Source: Mycobacteriales bacterium
Lineage (GTDB): Bacteria > Actinomycetota > Actinomycetes > DATLTS01
NCBI GenBank assembly: GCA_035533475.1
Contig: DATLTS010000068.1
Coordinates: 1-52,969 of the forward strand
Length of the DNA: 52,969 nucleotides
Direction: 5' to 3'
The translations under genes and the position numbers were made by a program. The notes beneath the pieces were generated by a model. It was not told the origin of the DNA and searched no databases. It saw only the letters and a program-made list of their open reading frames with translations. Shown one piece after another: positions 1 through 7,922 of the stretch (the stretch's first letter is position 1; every line of letters begins with the position of its first letter).

Positions 1-633
1 CGCTGCCCGGACTGCAACCTGTTCAGCCGCCGGCTGGGAGACGGCGGCCATTGCCCCAACTGCGACGAGCCAGTGCTCGTCCAGGAGCTATTCAGCCCCA
101 TCCATCAAGCACCGTCACACACAGAGAACTTGACAGGCCCGGTGCCGGATGGTCCTGCCAGGTCCTACCTCGACCCGGCCGGGACCTCAAGGCCACCCCC
201 GGATTTGTCGCCGAAACGGGCCCGCTTGCCGGTTCTAATTGGCGCACAATCCCCGCCGCGGGCATCAGCCCATGGCCCCACACCCCACCCAACACCCGTC
301 CCACCCCGCCGATGTGCCGCTGGCCGTCTGGCCGGTCGCGCAAACCTCCGCCCAATACCAGCGGGCCGGCCGCTACCTGCCCGCCAGCACCGCACATCCA
401 GGCAAGATGCTGCCGGCCTTGGCCGCCCGGATCATCACCGAATACTCCACCCCCGGTCAGCTCGTCGCCGACCCGATGGCCGGCATCGGCACCACCCTGG
501 TCGAAGCCGCCCTGCTCGACCGGCGGGCCATCGGAATCGAACTGGAACCCCGCTGGGCCGACATCGCCCGCGCCAACCTCGACCACATCCTGGACCGGCG
601 GCAACGCCGCCTCGCCGACATTCGGGTCGGTGA
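1..633 (+). CDS. Partial zinc-ribbon protein, C-terminal part (5' end outside window)
   Basis: The reading frame is open from the first base. Its first 21 codons contain two CxxC knuckles (CPDC at residues 2-5, CPNC at 18-21), typical of a small zinc ribbon, followed by EPVLVQELF. After about residue 40 the sequence becomes Pro/Arg-rich and looks non-coding, although no stop occurs until 633. The frame then overlaps the following methyltransferase by about 360 bases, so the true C-terminus is uncertain: either a frameshift near 130 or an unusually long overlap. I do not recognise the family. Its position at the element end suggests a mobile-element protein, which is inference only. Confidence 0.35.
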   Translation, partial: RCPDCNLFSRRLGDGGHCPNCDEPVLVQELFSPIHQAPSHTENLTGPVPDGPARSYLDPAGTSRPPPDLSPKRARLPVLIGAQSPPRASAHGPTPHPTPVPPRRCAAGRLAGRANLRPIPAGRPLPARQHRTSRQDAAGLGRPDHHRILHPRSARRRPDGRHRHHPGRSRPARPAGHRNRTGTPLGRHRPRQPRPHPGPAATPPRRHSGR

Positions 634-1156
634 CGCCACCCGGCTACCCGACCTGCTCGGCCCGGGCACCGCCACCGGAAGCGTTGACCTGATCGTGGTG
701 TCCCCGCCCTATGGCTGCGACGCCGGTGTGATCGACAAACCCGGCTGGCTCGCCGGCCAGCGGCTCTGCCCGCCGGACAGCTTGAACTACTCCACCGGCA
801 AGACGAATGTCGGACACGCCCGCGGACCGGCCTACCCGAGCGCGATGGCCGCCATTTACGCCGGCTGTCACGCCATGCTGCGCCCCGGCGGACTACTCGT
901 CACCGTCACCAAAAACACCCGGCGGCAAGGACGCTGCTTCGACCTCGCCGGCACCACCGTCACCCTCGCCCGGGCGGCCGGCTTCGGCTACCTGCAACAC
1001 GTCATCGCATTGCACGCCGCGGTCCGCGACAGCGGCCTGCACGCCCGGCCGTCGTTTTGGCAACTCACCCAACTCCGCCATGCCCACGACCGCGGCGACC
1101 CCGCGCACCTGGTCACCCACGAAGACCTCTGCATCTTCGGGCGGTCGGGCCGATGA
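272..1156 (+). CDS. Site-specific DNA methyltransferase (SPPY type), first of a tandem pair
   Basis: This 294-residue protein has the hallmarks of an AdoMet-dependent amino-methyltransferase. An HPGKML segment (42-47) leads into motif I, DPMAGIGTT (67-75), which binds AdoMet. The catalytic motif IV, SPPYG (144-148), comes later. SPPY is common in N4-cytosine enzymes and also occurs in some N6-adenine enzymes. Motif I precedes motif IV, the reverse of the usual beta-class order. The ATG at 272 was chosen because the protein then aligns with its neighbour; an in-frame TTG at 239 is possible. It overlaps the next gene as ATGA, so the two are probably translated together. No restriction endonuclease lies in the window; the target sequence is unknown. 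Confidence 0.75.
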   Translation: MAPHPTQHPSHPADVPLAVWPVAQTSAQYQRAGRYLPASTAHPGKMLPALAARIITEYSTPGQLVADPMAGIGTTLVEAALLDRRAIGIELEPRWADIARANLDHILDRRQRRLADIRVGDATRLPDLLGPGTATGSVDLIVVSPPYGCDAGVIDKPGWLAGQRLCPPDSLNYSTGKTNVGHARGPAYPSAMAAIYAGCHAMLRPGGLLVTVTKNTRRQGRCFDLAGTTVTLARAAGFGYLQHVIALHAAVRDSGLHARPSFWQLTQLRHAHDRGDPAHLVTHEDLCIFGRSGR

Positions 1157-1989
1157 GCGCCCCGTTGCCGCTGTCGGTGTGGCCGACCGCCCAGCAGACC
1201 GCCCGGGTCCAACGTGCCGGCCGCTACCTGCCGGCCACCGTGGCGCATCCCGGCAAAATGCTGCCCGCGATCGCCCGTACCGCGATCACCGCCTACACCC
1301 GGCCCGGGGACCTGGTCGTCGATACGATGTGCGGCATCGGCACCACCCTGGTCGAAGCCATCCACCTCGGCCGGGACGCGATCGGCGTCGAATACGAACC
1401 CACCTGGGCGCAACTCGCCACCGCCAACCTCACCCTCGCCCGGCAGCAGGGCGCGCCCGGTCACGGCGAAGTCCTCACCGGTGATGCCCGGCATTTGACC
1501 GGGCTGCTCGATCCCGCCGTGCACGGCCTGGTCGCACTCGTGCTCACCTCACCGCCGTACGGGCCGTCGGTACACGGCCAAGTCACCGCCCGGCCCGGCG
1601 GCGGCATCACCAAGAGCCACGACCGGTACTCCAGCGATCCGGCGAACCTTGCCCACGTCGGGCTGGACCGGCTACTGGCGGCCATGCGCGAAGTACTCAC
1701 CGCGGCCGCCCGGGTCCTGCGTCCCGGCGGGATCGTCGCGATGACCGTCCGACCCTGGTGGCACAACGGGGAACTCATCGACCTCCCCGGGCAGCTGGCC
1801 CGGACCGGTGAACAAGCCGGGCTCGTGCTATTCGAACGCAACGCCGTCCTGCTCTGCGGCCTGCGTGAGGACCGGCTGGTGCCACGGGTGTCGTTTTTCG
1901 CCCTCGACCAAGTACGGCGCGCCCGAACCCGCGGCATCCCACGCTCGGTCATCGCCCACGAGGACCTGCTCGTTTTCCGGCGCGCGTGA
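1153..1989 (+). CDS. Site-specific DNA methyltransferase (SPPY type), second of a tandem pair
   Basis: This 278-residue paralogue of the preceding gene shares the same plan: VWPTAQ near the N-terminus, RAGRYLPA, HPGKMLPAIA, motif I DTMCGIGTTLVEA (57-69), catalytic SPPYG (133-137), an RPGG turn, and a C-terminal AHEDLLVF that mirrors THEDLCIF in copy one. The middle and C-terminal parts have diverged more, as expected if the two copies recognise different bases or strands. The ATG at 1153 overlaps the upstream stop (ATGA), and the stop overlaps the next GTG start (GTGA), giving a three-gene coupled unit. DNA methylation is supported by motifs; the pairing as a two-strand modification system is inference. 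Confidence 0.75.
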   Translation: MSAPLPLSVWPTAQQTARVQRAGRYLPATVAHPGKMLPAIARTAITAYTRPGDLVVDTMCGIGTTLVEAIHLGRDAIGVEYEPTWAQLATANLTLARQQGAPGHGEVLTGDARHLTGLLDPAVHGLVALVLTSPPYGPSVHGQVTARPGGGITKSHDRYSSDPANLAHVGLDRLLAAMREVLTAAARVLRPGGIVAMTVRPWWHNGELIDLPGQLARTGEQAGLVLFERNAVLLCGLREDRLVPRVSFFALDQVRRARTRGIPRSVIAHEDLLVFRRA

Positions 1990-2210
1990 GTACTGCGCCG
2001 CACGACAAGCCGACGCGTGCCAGCACTTGCGCCTACCGGCGCAGCTACGCCCAAGACACCGTCACCTTGCTCACCCCTGTCGAAGTCCCGCTCGACGCCG
2101 AACATGCGCGCCGGGCGCTGATCGCACTCGCTGAACTGTTGGCACCGCTGTTCCGCGGCGACCGGCCGGCGATGATCGGTGAAGACAATCAGCTGCTCGA
2201 AGACAGTTGA
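1986..2210 (+). CDS. Small hypothetical protein coupled to the methyltransferases
   Basis: This 74-residue ORF starts with GTG at 1986, overlapping the methyltransferase stop as GTGA. The body (LTPVEVPLDAEHARRALIALAELLAPLFRG, in shorter form EVPLDAEHARRALIALAELL) predicts an amphipathic helix followed by a short acidic tail. There is no signal peptide, membrane segment or recognised domain. The stop-start coupling and its place between methyltransferase and recombinase argue that it is a real element gene. Function unknown; a small accessory or regulatory protein of the element is only a guess. Confidence 0.5.
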   Translation: MSTAPHDKPTRASTCAYRRSYAQDTVTLLTPVEVPLDAEHARRALIALAELLAPLFRGDRPAMIGEDNQLLEDS

Positions 2211-2267
2211 CTCTCCGCGATTGCAGAGCCCTCCTGGGACGTCACCGTCGATAGGCAGGAGCTGGAC

Positions 2268-4307
2268 GTGAGGATCGCCACCTATACGAGGATTTCAACC
2301 GATGAAACCCGGCAGCCCTACTCGCTGGACGCGCAAGCCACTCGGCTGCGTTCCTACGTGGACAGCCAAGAGGACTGGCAGCTGGTCCGTCAGTTCACCG
2401 ACCAGGCCTCGGGTGCCAGCACCGAACGTCCCGGGCTGCAGCGGGCGCTAGCCGAAGCGCGAGCGCACCGCTACGACCTGCTACTGGTGTACCGGGTCGA
2501 CCGGTTCGCCCGCTCGGTCCGTGGCCTTGCGACCCTGCTCGAACAGCTCGACGCCGCGGGTGTGGCGTTCCGATCCGCGACCGAGCCGTTTGACACCGCC
2601 ACCCCCGCCGGACGGATGATGGTGCAGATGCTCGGCGTGTTCGCCGAGTTCGAACGTGCCACCATCATCGACAGGGTCATTGCTGGCATGGAACGCAAGG
2701 CCGCCCGCGGCGAGTGGTGCGGCGGGTCACGCCCACACGGCTACCTCGTCAACCCAGCCACCGGTCACCTCGTGGCCAACCCGGATGAGGCGCCCCTCAT
2801 CGAGATCATCTTCGACCACTACGCACGCCAGCGGCACGGCGCAAAAAGCATTGCCACCTGGCTCAACACCCACGGCCACCGAACCAAATCCGGTAAACCC
2901 TGGAACCACATGGCCGTCCTCACCGTCTTGCGCAACCGCGCGTACCTCGGTGAGATCTTCTTCCGCGACACCTACCATCTCGCGCCCCACCAGCCGCTCG
3001 TCGATGTCGAGACATTCCAGCTCGCCCAGCAGATCCTCACCCAGCGCGGCGAAGATCACGCCCACCGGGCATCCAATGCCAGTGACTACCTGCTCGCCGG
3101 GCTGCTCACCTGCACCCACTGCGGGAAGAAGTTCGTCGGCACCGCCGCGCACGGCAACCGATACCGCTACCGCTACTACACCTGCTTCTCACGCCATCGC
3201 TACGGCACGACGACCTGCCCGGCCGACCGGCTGCCCGCCGACCAACTCGAAACCGCGGTCCTCGCCGCGCTCCTACACACCTACCGGCGACACGACCTCC
3301 TCAACGTCGCCCTGAATGCCGGGCACGCCCGGTCCGGTCAGCAGCGACGCCAACGGCAAGACGAACTCGACCTCGTAGAAAAGGAACTCAGCAAGGCCGA
3401 AGAAGCCATCGAGCGCTACTTCCTCGCCTTCGAAGCCGGCACCATGTCCGAAAACACCTGCGGCCAGCGAGTCCAAACACTCGGAGACAAGATCGCCACC
3501 CTGCATTCCCGCCGCGCAGTCCTAGCCGCCGAACTCGACGCCGACCAGCAACCCACCGTGACCGAAGCCGACCTCCAGGCCCTCCGCCACCGCGTCGAGC
3601 ACACCATCACCCACGGAGTCCCCGACGCGCAAAAAGGACTCCTGCAAGCACTCGTGGCCGACATCCAGGTCGAGAGCCGTAACGCGGTCCGTCCCTACTT
3701 CCGCGTCCAACTGACCGGCCAACACCCGGCCGGACTTGCCGAACCTACCAGCGACGCAATGGTTCGACCCCCGTCAGGGTCGGTGCCCCCGGCAGGATTC
3801 GAACCTGCGCCACCGCCTCCGGAGGGCGGTGCTCTATCCCCTGAGCTACGGGGGCCGGGGAGGGAACCGAGGGTACCAGCCGCGATCTGGCCCATTAGGG
3901 TCGTCGTCATGCGAACCCGGGTGCTCGTCGTCGACGACGACGCGGTCATCCGACAACTCGTATGTGTCAACCTCGAGCTGGAGGGTTTTGAGGTTGTGAC
4001 AGCAGTCGACGGCCAGGACTGCCTCGACCGGGTTAAAGAGCTGGCTCCGGACGTGATCACGCTCGACGTGATGATGCCGCGACTAGACGGCTACCAGACC
4101 GCGGAGCGGCTGCGCGCCGACCCCGAGACGCGGGGGATCAAGATCCTTCTCCTGTCCGCCAAGGCCCAGGAGCGCGACCTGCGTCGAGGGTCGGAAATCG
4201 GTGTCGATGCCTACCTCACCAAGCCGTTCGACCCGGACGTATTGATCGACACCGTCCGGCGACTCGCCGCTGACCCGGCCGAGCGTGCCGGTGCGACCGA
4301 CGGCTGA
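2268..4307 (+). CDS. Large serine recombinase (integrase) whose frame reads through tRNA-Arg into the response regulator
   Basis: The N-terminal resolvase domain starts MRIATYTRIS with the presumed catalytic Ser10, followed by YRVDRFARS and GVFAEFERA. A recombinase domain (about 170-260), a zinc ribbon (C282, C285 and later cysteines), a coiled coil (about 360-400) and a C-terminal part ending near codon 505 follow, the normal length for large serine integrases. An AGGAG ribosome site lies six bases before the GTG start. The frame has no stop at the element end. It runs antisense through the tRNA (codons about 506-530, giving PPAGFEPA) and on, in frame, into the downstream response regulator. 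The functional recombinase is probably the first 505 or so residues; in the excised circle the C-terminus would be completed by other sequence. The 679-residue product is formally possible but unlikely to be a purposeful fusion. Confidence 0.8.
   Translation: MRIATYTRISTDETRQPYSLDAQATRLRSYVDSQEDWQLVRQFTDQASGASTERPGLQRALAEARAHRYDLLLVYRVDRFARSVRGLATLLEQLDAAGVAFRSATEPFDTATPAGRMMVQMLGVFAEFERATIIDRVIAGMERKAARGEWCGGSRPHGYLVNPATGHLVANPDEAPLIEIIFDHYARQRHGAKSIATWLNTHGHRTKSGKPWNHMAVLTVLRNRAYLGEIFFRDTYHLAPHQPLVDVETFQLAQQILTQRGEDHAHRASNASDYLLAGLLTCTHCGKKFVGTAAHGNRYRYRYYTCFSRHRYGTTTCPADRLPADQLETAVLAALLHTYRRHDLLNVALNAGHARSGQQRRQRQDELDLVEKELSKAEEAIERYFLAFEAGTMSENTCGQRVQTLGDKIATLHSRRAVLAAELDADQQPTVTEADLQALRHRVEHTITHGVPDAQKGLLQALVADIQVESRNAVRPYFRVQLTGQHPAGLAEPTSDAMVRPPSGSVPPAGFEPAPPPPEGGALSPELRGPGREPRVPAAIWPIRVVVMRTRVLVVDDDAVIRQLVCVNLELEGFEVVTAVDGQDCLDRVKELAPDVITLDVMMPRLDGYQTAERLRADPETRGIKILLLSAKAQERDLRRGSEIGVDAYLTKPFDPDVLIDTVRRLAADPAERAGATDG
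3784..3830 (+). other. Putative attachment site at the 3' half of tRNA-Arg
   Basis: The recombinase frame stops being recombinase-like exactly where the 3' end of the minus-strand tRNA-Arg begins (3784). The tRNA 3' half, from the anticodon stem to the acceptor end, is a classic integration target, and the tRNA is intact. A small inverted repeat, GACCC/GGGTC (3766-3770 and 3777-3781), sits immediately beside it. The exact core cannot be defined because the other element end is outside the window. Boundaries given are approximate. Confidence 0.4.
3784..3855 (-). tRNA. tRNA-Arg (anticodon CCG)
   Basis: The reverse strand folds into a complete cloverleaf: acceptor GCCCCCG paired with CGGGGGC, D-stem GCTC/GAGC, anticodon stem CCGCC/GGCGG with loop CTCCGGA, a four-base variable region, and T-stem GCAGG/CCTGC around TTCGAAT. 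The anticodon CCG (3820-3822) reads CGG, so it carries arginine. The discriminator base is A at 3784; the following bases are CCG, so CCA is not encoded. The gene is 72 bases long. A minus-strand -10-like TACCCT lies 14 bases upstream of its 5' end. It faces the integrated element with its 3' end. Confidence 0.95.
3870..3875 (-). promoter_or_regulatory. Putative -10 box of the tRNA-Arg promoter
   Basis: TACCCT on the minus strand lies 14 bases before the tRNA 5' end, a suitable distance for a short tRNA precursor. No good -35 is visible. Confidence 0.35.
3896..3901 (+). promoter_or_regulatory. Putative -10 box for a leaderless response-regulator transcript
   Basis: TAGGGT is followed by seven bases and then the ATG at 3909. 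This spacing puts the transcription start at or next to the A of ATG. It supports the response regulator being an independent gene rather than part of the recombinase readthrough. Confidence 0.4.
3909..4307 (+). CDS. Single-domain response regulator (receiver only)
   Basis: This 132-residue protein is a stand-alone CheY-like receiver. It has the acidic triad DDD at 9-11, the phospho-acceptor D53 in LDVMMP, S83 and the invariant K105 in LTKPF. There is no output domain, so it should act by protein-protein contact. The partner kinase is not in the window. The ATG at 3909 starts at the canonical receiver N-terminus (RTRVLVVDDD) and has a TAGGGT box seven bases upstream. It overlaps the lipoprotein start by one base (TGATG), so the two are probably co-transcribed. 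The same reading frame continues upstream into the recombinase gene. Confidence 0.88.
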   Translation: MRTRVLVVDDDAVIRQLVCVNLELEGFEVVTAVDGQDCLDRVKELAPDVITLDVMMPRLDGYQTAERLRADPETRGIKILLLSAKAQERDLRRGSEIGVDAYLTKPFDPDVLIDTVRRLAADPAERAGATDG

Positions 4308-4909
4308 TGCGCAAGAGGATCGGCCTGCTGGCCATGGGCGCCATACTCCTCGGAGCCGGCTGCGGGGGACACAGCGGGCCGGGCGACGTCCACGTGGCAG
4401 ACCAGGTCTCACGCTCGGCGCCCGGCCGGGAGATCCCGCCGCCCTGGGCAGCCCCCGACAACACCGCGAACTTCATCCGGGCCGCTGGGCTCCCCGCCTC
4501 GGCGTTCGAGGGCAGCGTCATCCGATTCACGGCGCACCTAGACATCGTCATCAACGACCAGCCCGTGGCTATCCCCGCCTACATCGGCATCGACTTGTCC
4601 GGGGAGCACCTATCCCCACTGCATACCTTTGACACGACCGGTGTGCTGCACGTCGAGACCGACCAGCCGTCGACCTTCACTCTGGGCGAGTTTTTCACCG
4701 AATGGGATGTCCGGCTCGACGGGAGCTGCCTGGGTGCCGCCTGCACCGGCTTGGATGGAACACTTCAGGCCTACGTCGATGGGCGGCGGTACGCCCAGGA
4801 CCCGGCCGGCATCACCATCACCCCCCACGAAGAGATCGCGCTCATCTTCGGGCCGATCATTGCGGTTCGGCCCGTCCCGTCCAGTTACAGCTTCCCCCCG
4901 GGCTCCTGA
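4307..4909 (+). CDS. Putative lipoprotein, conserved actinobacterial type
   Basis: The 200-residue product begins with a charged MRKR, a hydrophobic stretch and the lipobox LGAGC (cleavage before C19), so it should be a diacylglyceryl-anchored surface protein. The mature part contains HLDIVINDQPVAIPAYIGI, SPLHTFDTTGVLHVE and a late HEEIALIFG. I remember this pattern from a family of uncharacterised actinobacterial secreted or membrane-anchored proteins with conserved histidines. Two cysteines in SCLGAACTG (about residues 142-147) may form a disulfide. It is coupled to the response regulator (TGATG). Function unknown. Confidence 0.75.
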   Translation: MRKRIGLLAMGAILLGAGCGGHSGPGDVHVADQVSRSAPGREIPPPWAAPDNTANFIRAAGLPASAFEGSVIRFTAHLDIVINDQPVAIPAYIGIDLSGEHLSPLHTFDTTGVLHVETDQPSTFTLGEFFTEWDVRLDGSCLGAACTGLDGTLQAYVDGRRYAQDPAGITITPHEEIALIFGPIIAVRPVPSSYSFPPGS

Positions 4910-4946
4910 CGGCTCTCGACGACCGATAAGGCTGGTGGTGCTGCGA

Positions 4947-4952
4947 TAACCT
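4947..4952 (+). promoter_or_regulatory. Putative -10 box for leaderless argS transcript
   Basis: TAACCT is followed by seven bases and the GTG start of argS; no ribosome-binding site is visible between them. Confidence 0.35.
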
Positions 4953-4959
4953 CGCGGCC

Positions 4960-6621
4960 GTGACCCCCGCCGAAGTTGCCGACGCGGTCCTTGCCGCTGT
5001 TGCATCCGCGGTGCGGGACGGTGAATTGACCGTGGTCGTTCCCCATCAGGTCCGGGTCGAGCGGCCGAAGAGCAATGAGCACGGGGATTATGCGACGAGC
5101 ATCGCGCTCGCCCTATCCCGGCCGGCCGGCCTGCCTGCGCGGCAGGTCGGTGAGTTGCTGGCCATGCGCCTGCGAAGCGCCCCGGGGATCGCCCGGGTGG
5201 ATGTTGCCGGCCCCGGCTTCCTCAACCTCACCCTGGATGAGAGCGCCCTCGGGGAGATCGCCGGCACGGTCTTGCGCGAAGGCTCCCGATATGGCTGCTC
5301 CGCAGCGTCGCTCGGCCAGCGGCTCAACCTGGAGTTCGTCAGCGCGAACCCCACCGGTCCGGTGCACATCGGCGCCGTGCGCTGGGCAGCCGTCGGAGAT
5401 GCCCTGGCTCGGCTGCTCGAGGCATGCGGAGCCGAGGTAGCCCGCGAGTATTACTTCAACGACGCTGGCACCCAGATCGACCATTTCGCGGCGAGCCTGG
5501 CGGCTGCGGCTAGGAACGAGCCGATCCCGGCAGATGGCTACGCGGGTGAGTACATAGCCGAGATCGCCGACCGGGTCCTGGCGGACCATCCGGGGTTACT
5601 CGACCGGCCGCCTGAGGAGATTCTCGGAGTTCTCCGAGAAGACGGGGTCCGGATCATGCTCGAGCAGATCCGCCGCTCGTTGGCCGACTTCGGTGTGCGC
5701 TTCGACGTCTACTTCCTGGAGCGGAGTCTCCATGAGTCCGGTGCCATCGACCGGGCCGTAGAGCGGCTGCGCACGCATGGTCACGTCTACGAGGAGGAGG
5801 GAGCGGTCTGGCTGCGTACGACGGACTTCGGCGATGACAAGGACCGCGTGCTCATCCGCAGCTCGGGTGAGCCAACCTACTTCGCCTCGGACGCCGCCTA
5901 CTACCTGGACAAGCGGGAGCGCGGCTTCGACCGGATAGTGATGATGCTGGGTGCTGACCATCACGGCTACATCGGGCGCATGCGGGCGGTCGTCGGTTGC
6001 TATGGCGAAGATCCCGACGAGCATCTCGAGATCCTGATCGGGCAGCTGGTCAATCTGGTTCGGGGTGGCGAGACGGTCCGGATGAGCAAGCGAGCCGGCA
6101 ACGTTGTGACGCTCGAGGACCTCGTCGAGCTGGTCGGCGTGGATGCCGCCCGCTACAGCCTGGCCCGGTCGTCGACCGATTCGGCGCTAGATCTCGACCT
6201 GGACCTCATCACCAGGCAGGCCGCCGACAATCCGGTTTTCAGCGTCCAGTACGCGCACGCCCGCATCTGCTCCGTGATGCGCAACGCGGCGGAGCTGGGG
6301 ATCGCACGGTCTGGCCCCGACGGGTTCGACCCAGGGCTATTGACCCAACCACGCGAAGGTGACCTACTCGGTGCGCTTGGCGAGTTCCCCCGTGTGGTCA
6401 GGTCGGCGGCCGAGTTGCGCGAACCGCACACGGTTGCGCGCTACCTCGAGTCGCTTGCCAAGACCTACCACCGCTTCTACGACAGCTGTCGGGTCCTCCC
6501 GTTGGGCGACGAGGAGGTCACGGGGCTGACCGGCGCGCGGCTAGCGCTCTGCGAGGCTACCCGGATCGTCATCGCCAACGGCCTCGGCCTGCTCGGCGTC
6601 AGCGCCCCGGAGCGGATGTGA
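4960..6621 (+). CDS. argS: Arginyl-tRNA synthetase
   Basis: This 553-residue class I synthetase charges tRNA-Arg with arginine in the cytoplasm. The HIGH signature appears as PTGPVHIGA (131-139) and the KMSKS loop as RMSKR (374-378). An N-terminal tRNA-contacting domain (about 1-115) and a C-terminal DALR anticodon-binding domain (about 420-553) complete the usual layout and length. The GTG at 4960 is the only start giving a standard N-terminus, and a TAACCT box seven bases upstream suggests a leaderless mRNA. Its stop overlaps the lysA start (GTGA). A tRNA-Arg gene lies about 1.1 kb upstream. Confidence 0.96.
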   Translation: MTPAEVADAVLAAVASAVRDGELTVVVPHQVRVERPKSNEHGDYATSIALALSRPAGLPARQVGELLAMRLRSAPGIARVDVAGPGFLNLTLDESALGEIAGTVLREGSRYGCSAASLGQRLNLEFVSANPTGPVHIGAVRWAAVGDALARLLEACGAEVAREYYFNDAGTQIDHFAASLAAAARNEPIPADGYAGEYIAEIADRVLADHPGLLDRPPEEILGVLREDGVRIMLEQIRRSLADFGVRFDVYFLERSLHESGAIDRAVERLRTHGHVYEEEGAVWLRTTDFGDDKDRVLIRSSGEPTYFASDAAYYLDKRERGFDRIVMMLGADHHGYIGRMRAVVGCYGEDPDEHLEILIGQLVNLVRGGETVRMSKRAGNVVTLEDLVELVGVDAARYSLARSSTDSALDLDLDLITRQAADNPVFSVQYAHARICSVMRNAAELGIARSGPDGFDPGLLTQPREGDLLGALGEFPRVVRSAAELREPHTVARYLESLAKTYHRFYDSCRVLPLGDEEVTGLTGARLALCEATRIVIANGLGLLGVSAPERM

Positions 6622-7922
6622 CGGATCTGGATTCCGAAGTGTGGCCGGTGACCGCGCGCCGGGTCGACGGAGCGCTCCAGCTCGGCGGTCTCGACGTTCG
6701 CGATCTTGCGGCGGAGTTCGGCACCCCGCTGTACCTGCTCGACGAGGAGGACCTGCGAACGCGCTGCCGAGTCTGGCGCGAGGCGTTCGTCGACGGCGAC
6801 GTGTTCTACGCCGGGAAGGCATTCCTCTGTGTCGCCCTCGTGCGGTTGATCGCCGAGGAGGGACTCGGCTTGGACGTGTGCACCGGCGGGGAGATCGCGG
6901 TCGCCGAGCGGGCCGGTTTCCCTCCCGAGCGCATGGTGTTCCACGGCAATAACAAGTCGGTGCGCGAACTCGAGCGGGCGGTGGCGCTCGGCATCGGCCG
7001 AGTCGTGCTCGACTCATTCGAAGAGATCGTCAGGTTGGCCCATTTGGCTGAGCTGGCGGGTATTCGCCAGCGGGTGCTAATCCGGGTCACCCCTGGGGTG
7101 GAGGCGCACACTCACGAATACGTCGCCACCGGTCAGGAAGATCAGAAGTTCGGGTTTTCGCTCGCCTCGGGAGCCGCCGCTGAAGCGGCCCGTCGGGTTG
7201 CCGGACTGCCCAGTCTCGAACTGGCCGGGTTGCACGCGCACATCGGCTCGCAGATCTTCGATACCCAGGGGTTTGCGATCGCCGCCCATCGGCTCGTCGG
7301 ATTGGTCGCCGAAATAGCCACCGAGCAGGGGATCGAGCTGACCGAGCTGAACCTCGGCGGTGGCCTCGGCATTGCCTACACCTCCGAGGACGGCCCGCTT
7401 CCGGTAGCCGAATTGGCTGAACGGCTGCGCGCCATCGTCGCCAAAGAGTGCGCTGCGGCCGGGATGGCGACGCCGCGAATTGCGGTCGAGCCGGGCCGGG
7501 CCATTGTCGGGCCCACCACGGTGGCGGTGTACGAGGTGGGCACCGTCAAAGATCTGCCCGGATTGCGTACCTACGTCAGCGTCGACGGCGGGATGAGCGA
7601 CAACATCCGGACGGCCCTCTACGGCGCGCACTACACGGCCGTCCTCGCCTCGCGGGTCTCCGCCGCCGACCCGAAGACCGTCACCGTCGCCGGTAAGCAC
7701 TGCGAGTCCGGTGACGTCCTCGTGTCGCATGTTGCGCTGCCGGCCGATCTGGCGCCCGGCGACCTGCTCGCCATTCCGGCGAGTGGCGCCTACCAGCGAT
7801 CGATGGCCTCGAACTACAACCATGTGCCGCGGCCGCCCGTCATCGCTGTCCGCGACGGGGAGAGCCGGATCTTCATCCGCCGCGAGGAGGAGTCCGATCT
7901 GCTCAGGCTGGATGCCGGATGA
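6618..7922 (+). CDS. lysA: Diaminopimelate decarboxylase
   Basis: The enzyme converts meso-diaminopimelate to L-lysine, the last step of lysine synthesis, using PLP. The 434-residue protein has the fold-III PLP lysine in YAGKAF (K67), the glycine-rich LGGGLG segment, HIGSQI, and the active-site cysteine in HCESGD. Length is normal. GTG at 6618 overlaps the argS stop, and the lysA stop overlaps the hom ATG, so argS-lysA-hom-thrC-thrB behave as one translationally coupled operon. Confidence 0.96.
   Translation: MTDLDSEVWPVTARRVDGALQLGGLDVRDLAAEFGTPLYLLDEEDLRTRCRVWREAFVDGDVFYAGKAFLCVALVRLIAEEGLGLDVCTGGEIAVAERAGFPPERMVFHGNNKSVRELERAVALGIGRVVLDSFEEIVRLAHLAELAGIRQRVLIRVTPGVEAHTHEYVATGQEDQKFGFSLASGAAAEAARRVAGLPSLELAGLHAHIGSQIFDTQGFAIAAHRLVGLVAEIATEQGIELTELNLGGGLGIAYTSEDGPLPVAELAERLRAIVAKECAAAGMATPRIAVEPGRAIVGPTTVAVYEVGTVKDLPGLRTYVSVDGGMSDNIRTALYGAHYTAVLASRVSAADPKTVTVAGKHCESGDVLVSHVALPADLAPGDLLAIPASGAYQRSMASNYNHVPRPPVIAVRDGESRIFIRREEESDLLRLDAG

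Noticed and set aside
3736-3999. 87-codon plus-strand ORF containing CPRQDSNLRH
   Set aside because: This is the well-known spurious translation of a tRNA gene read on the opposite strand.
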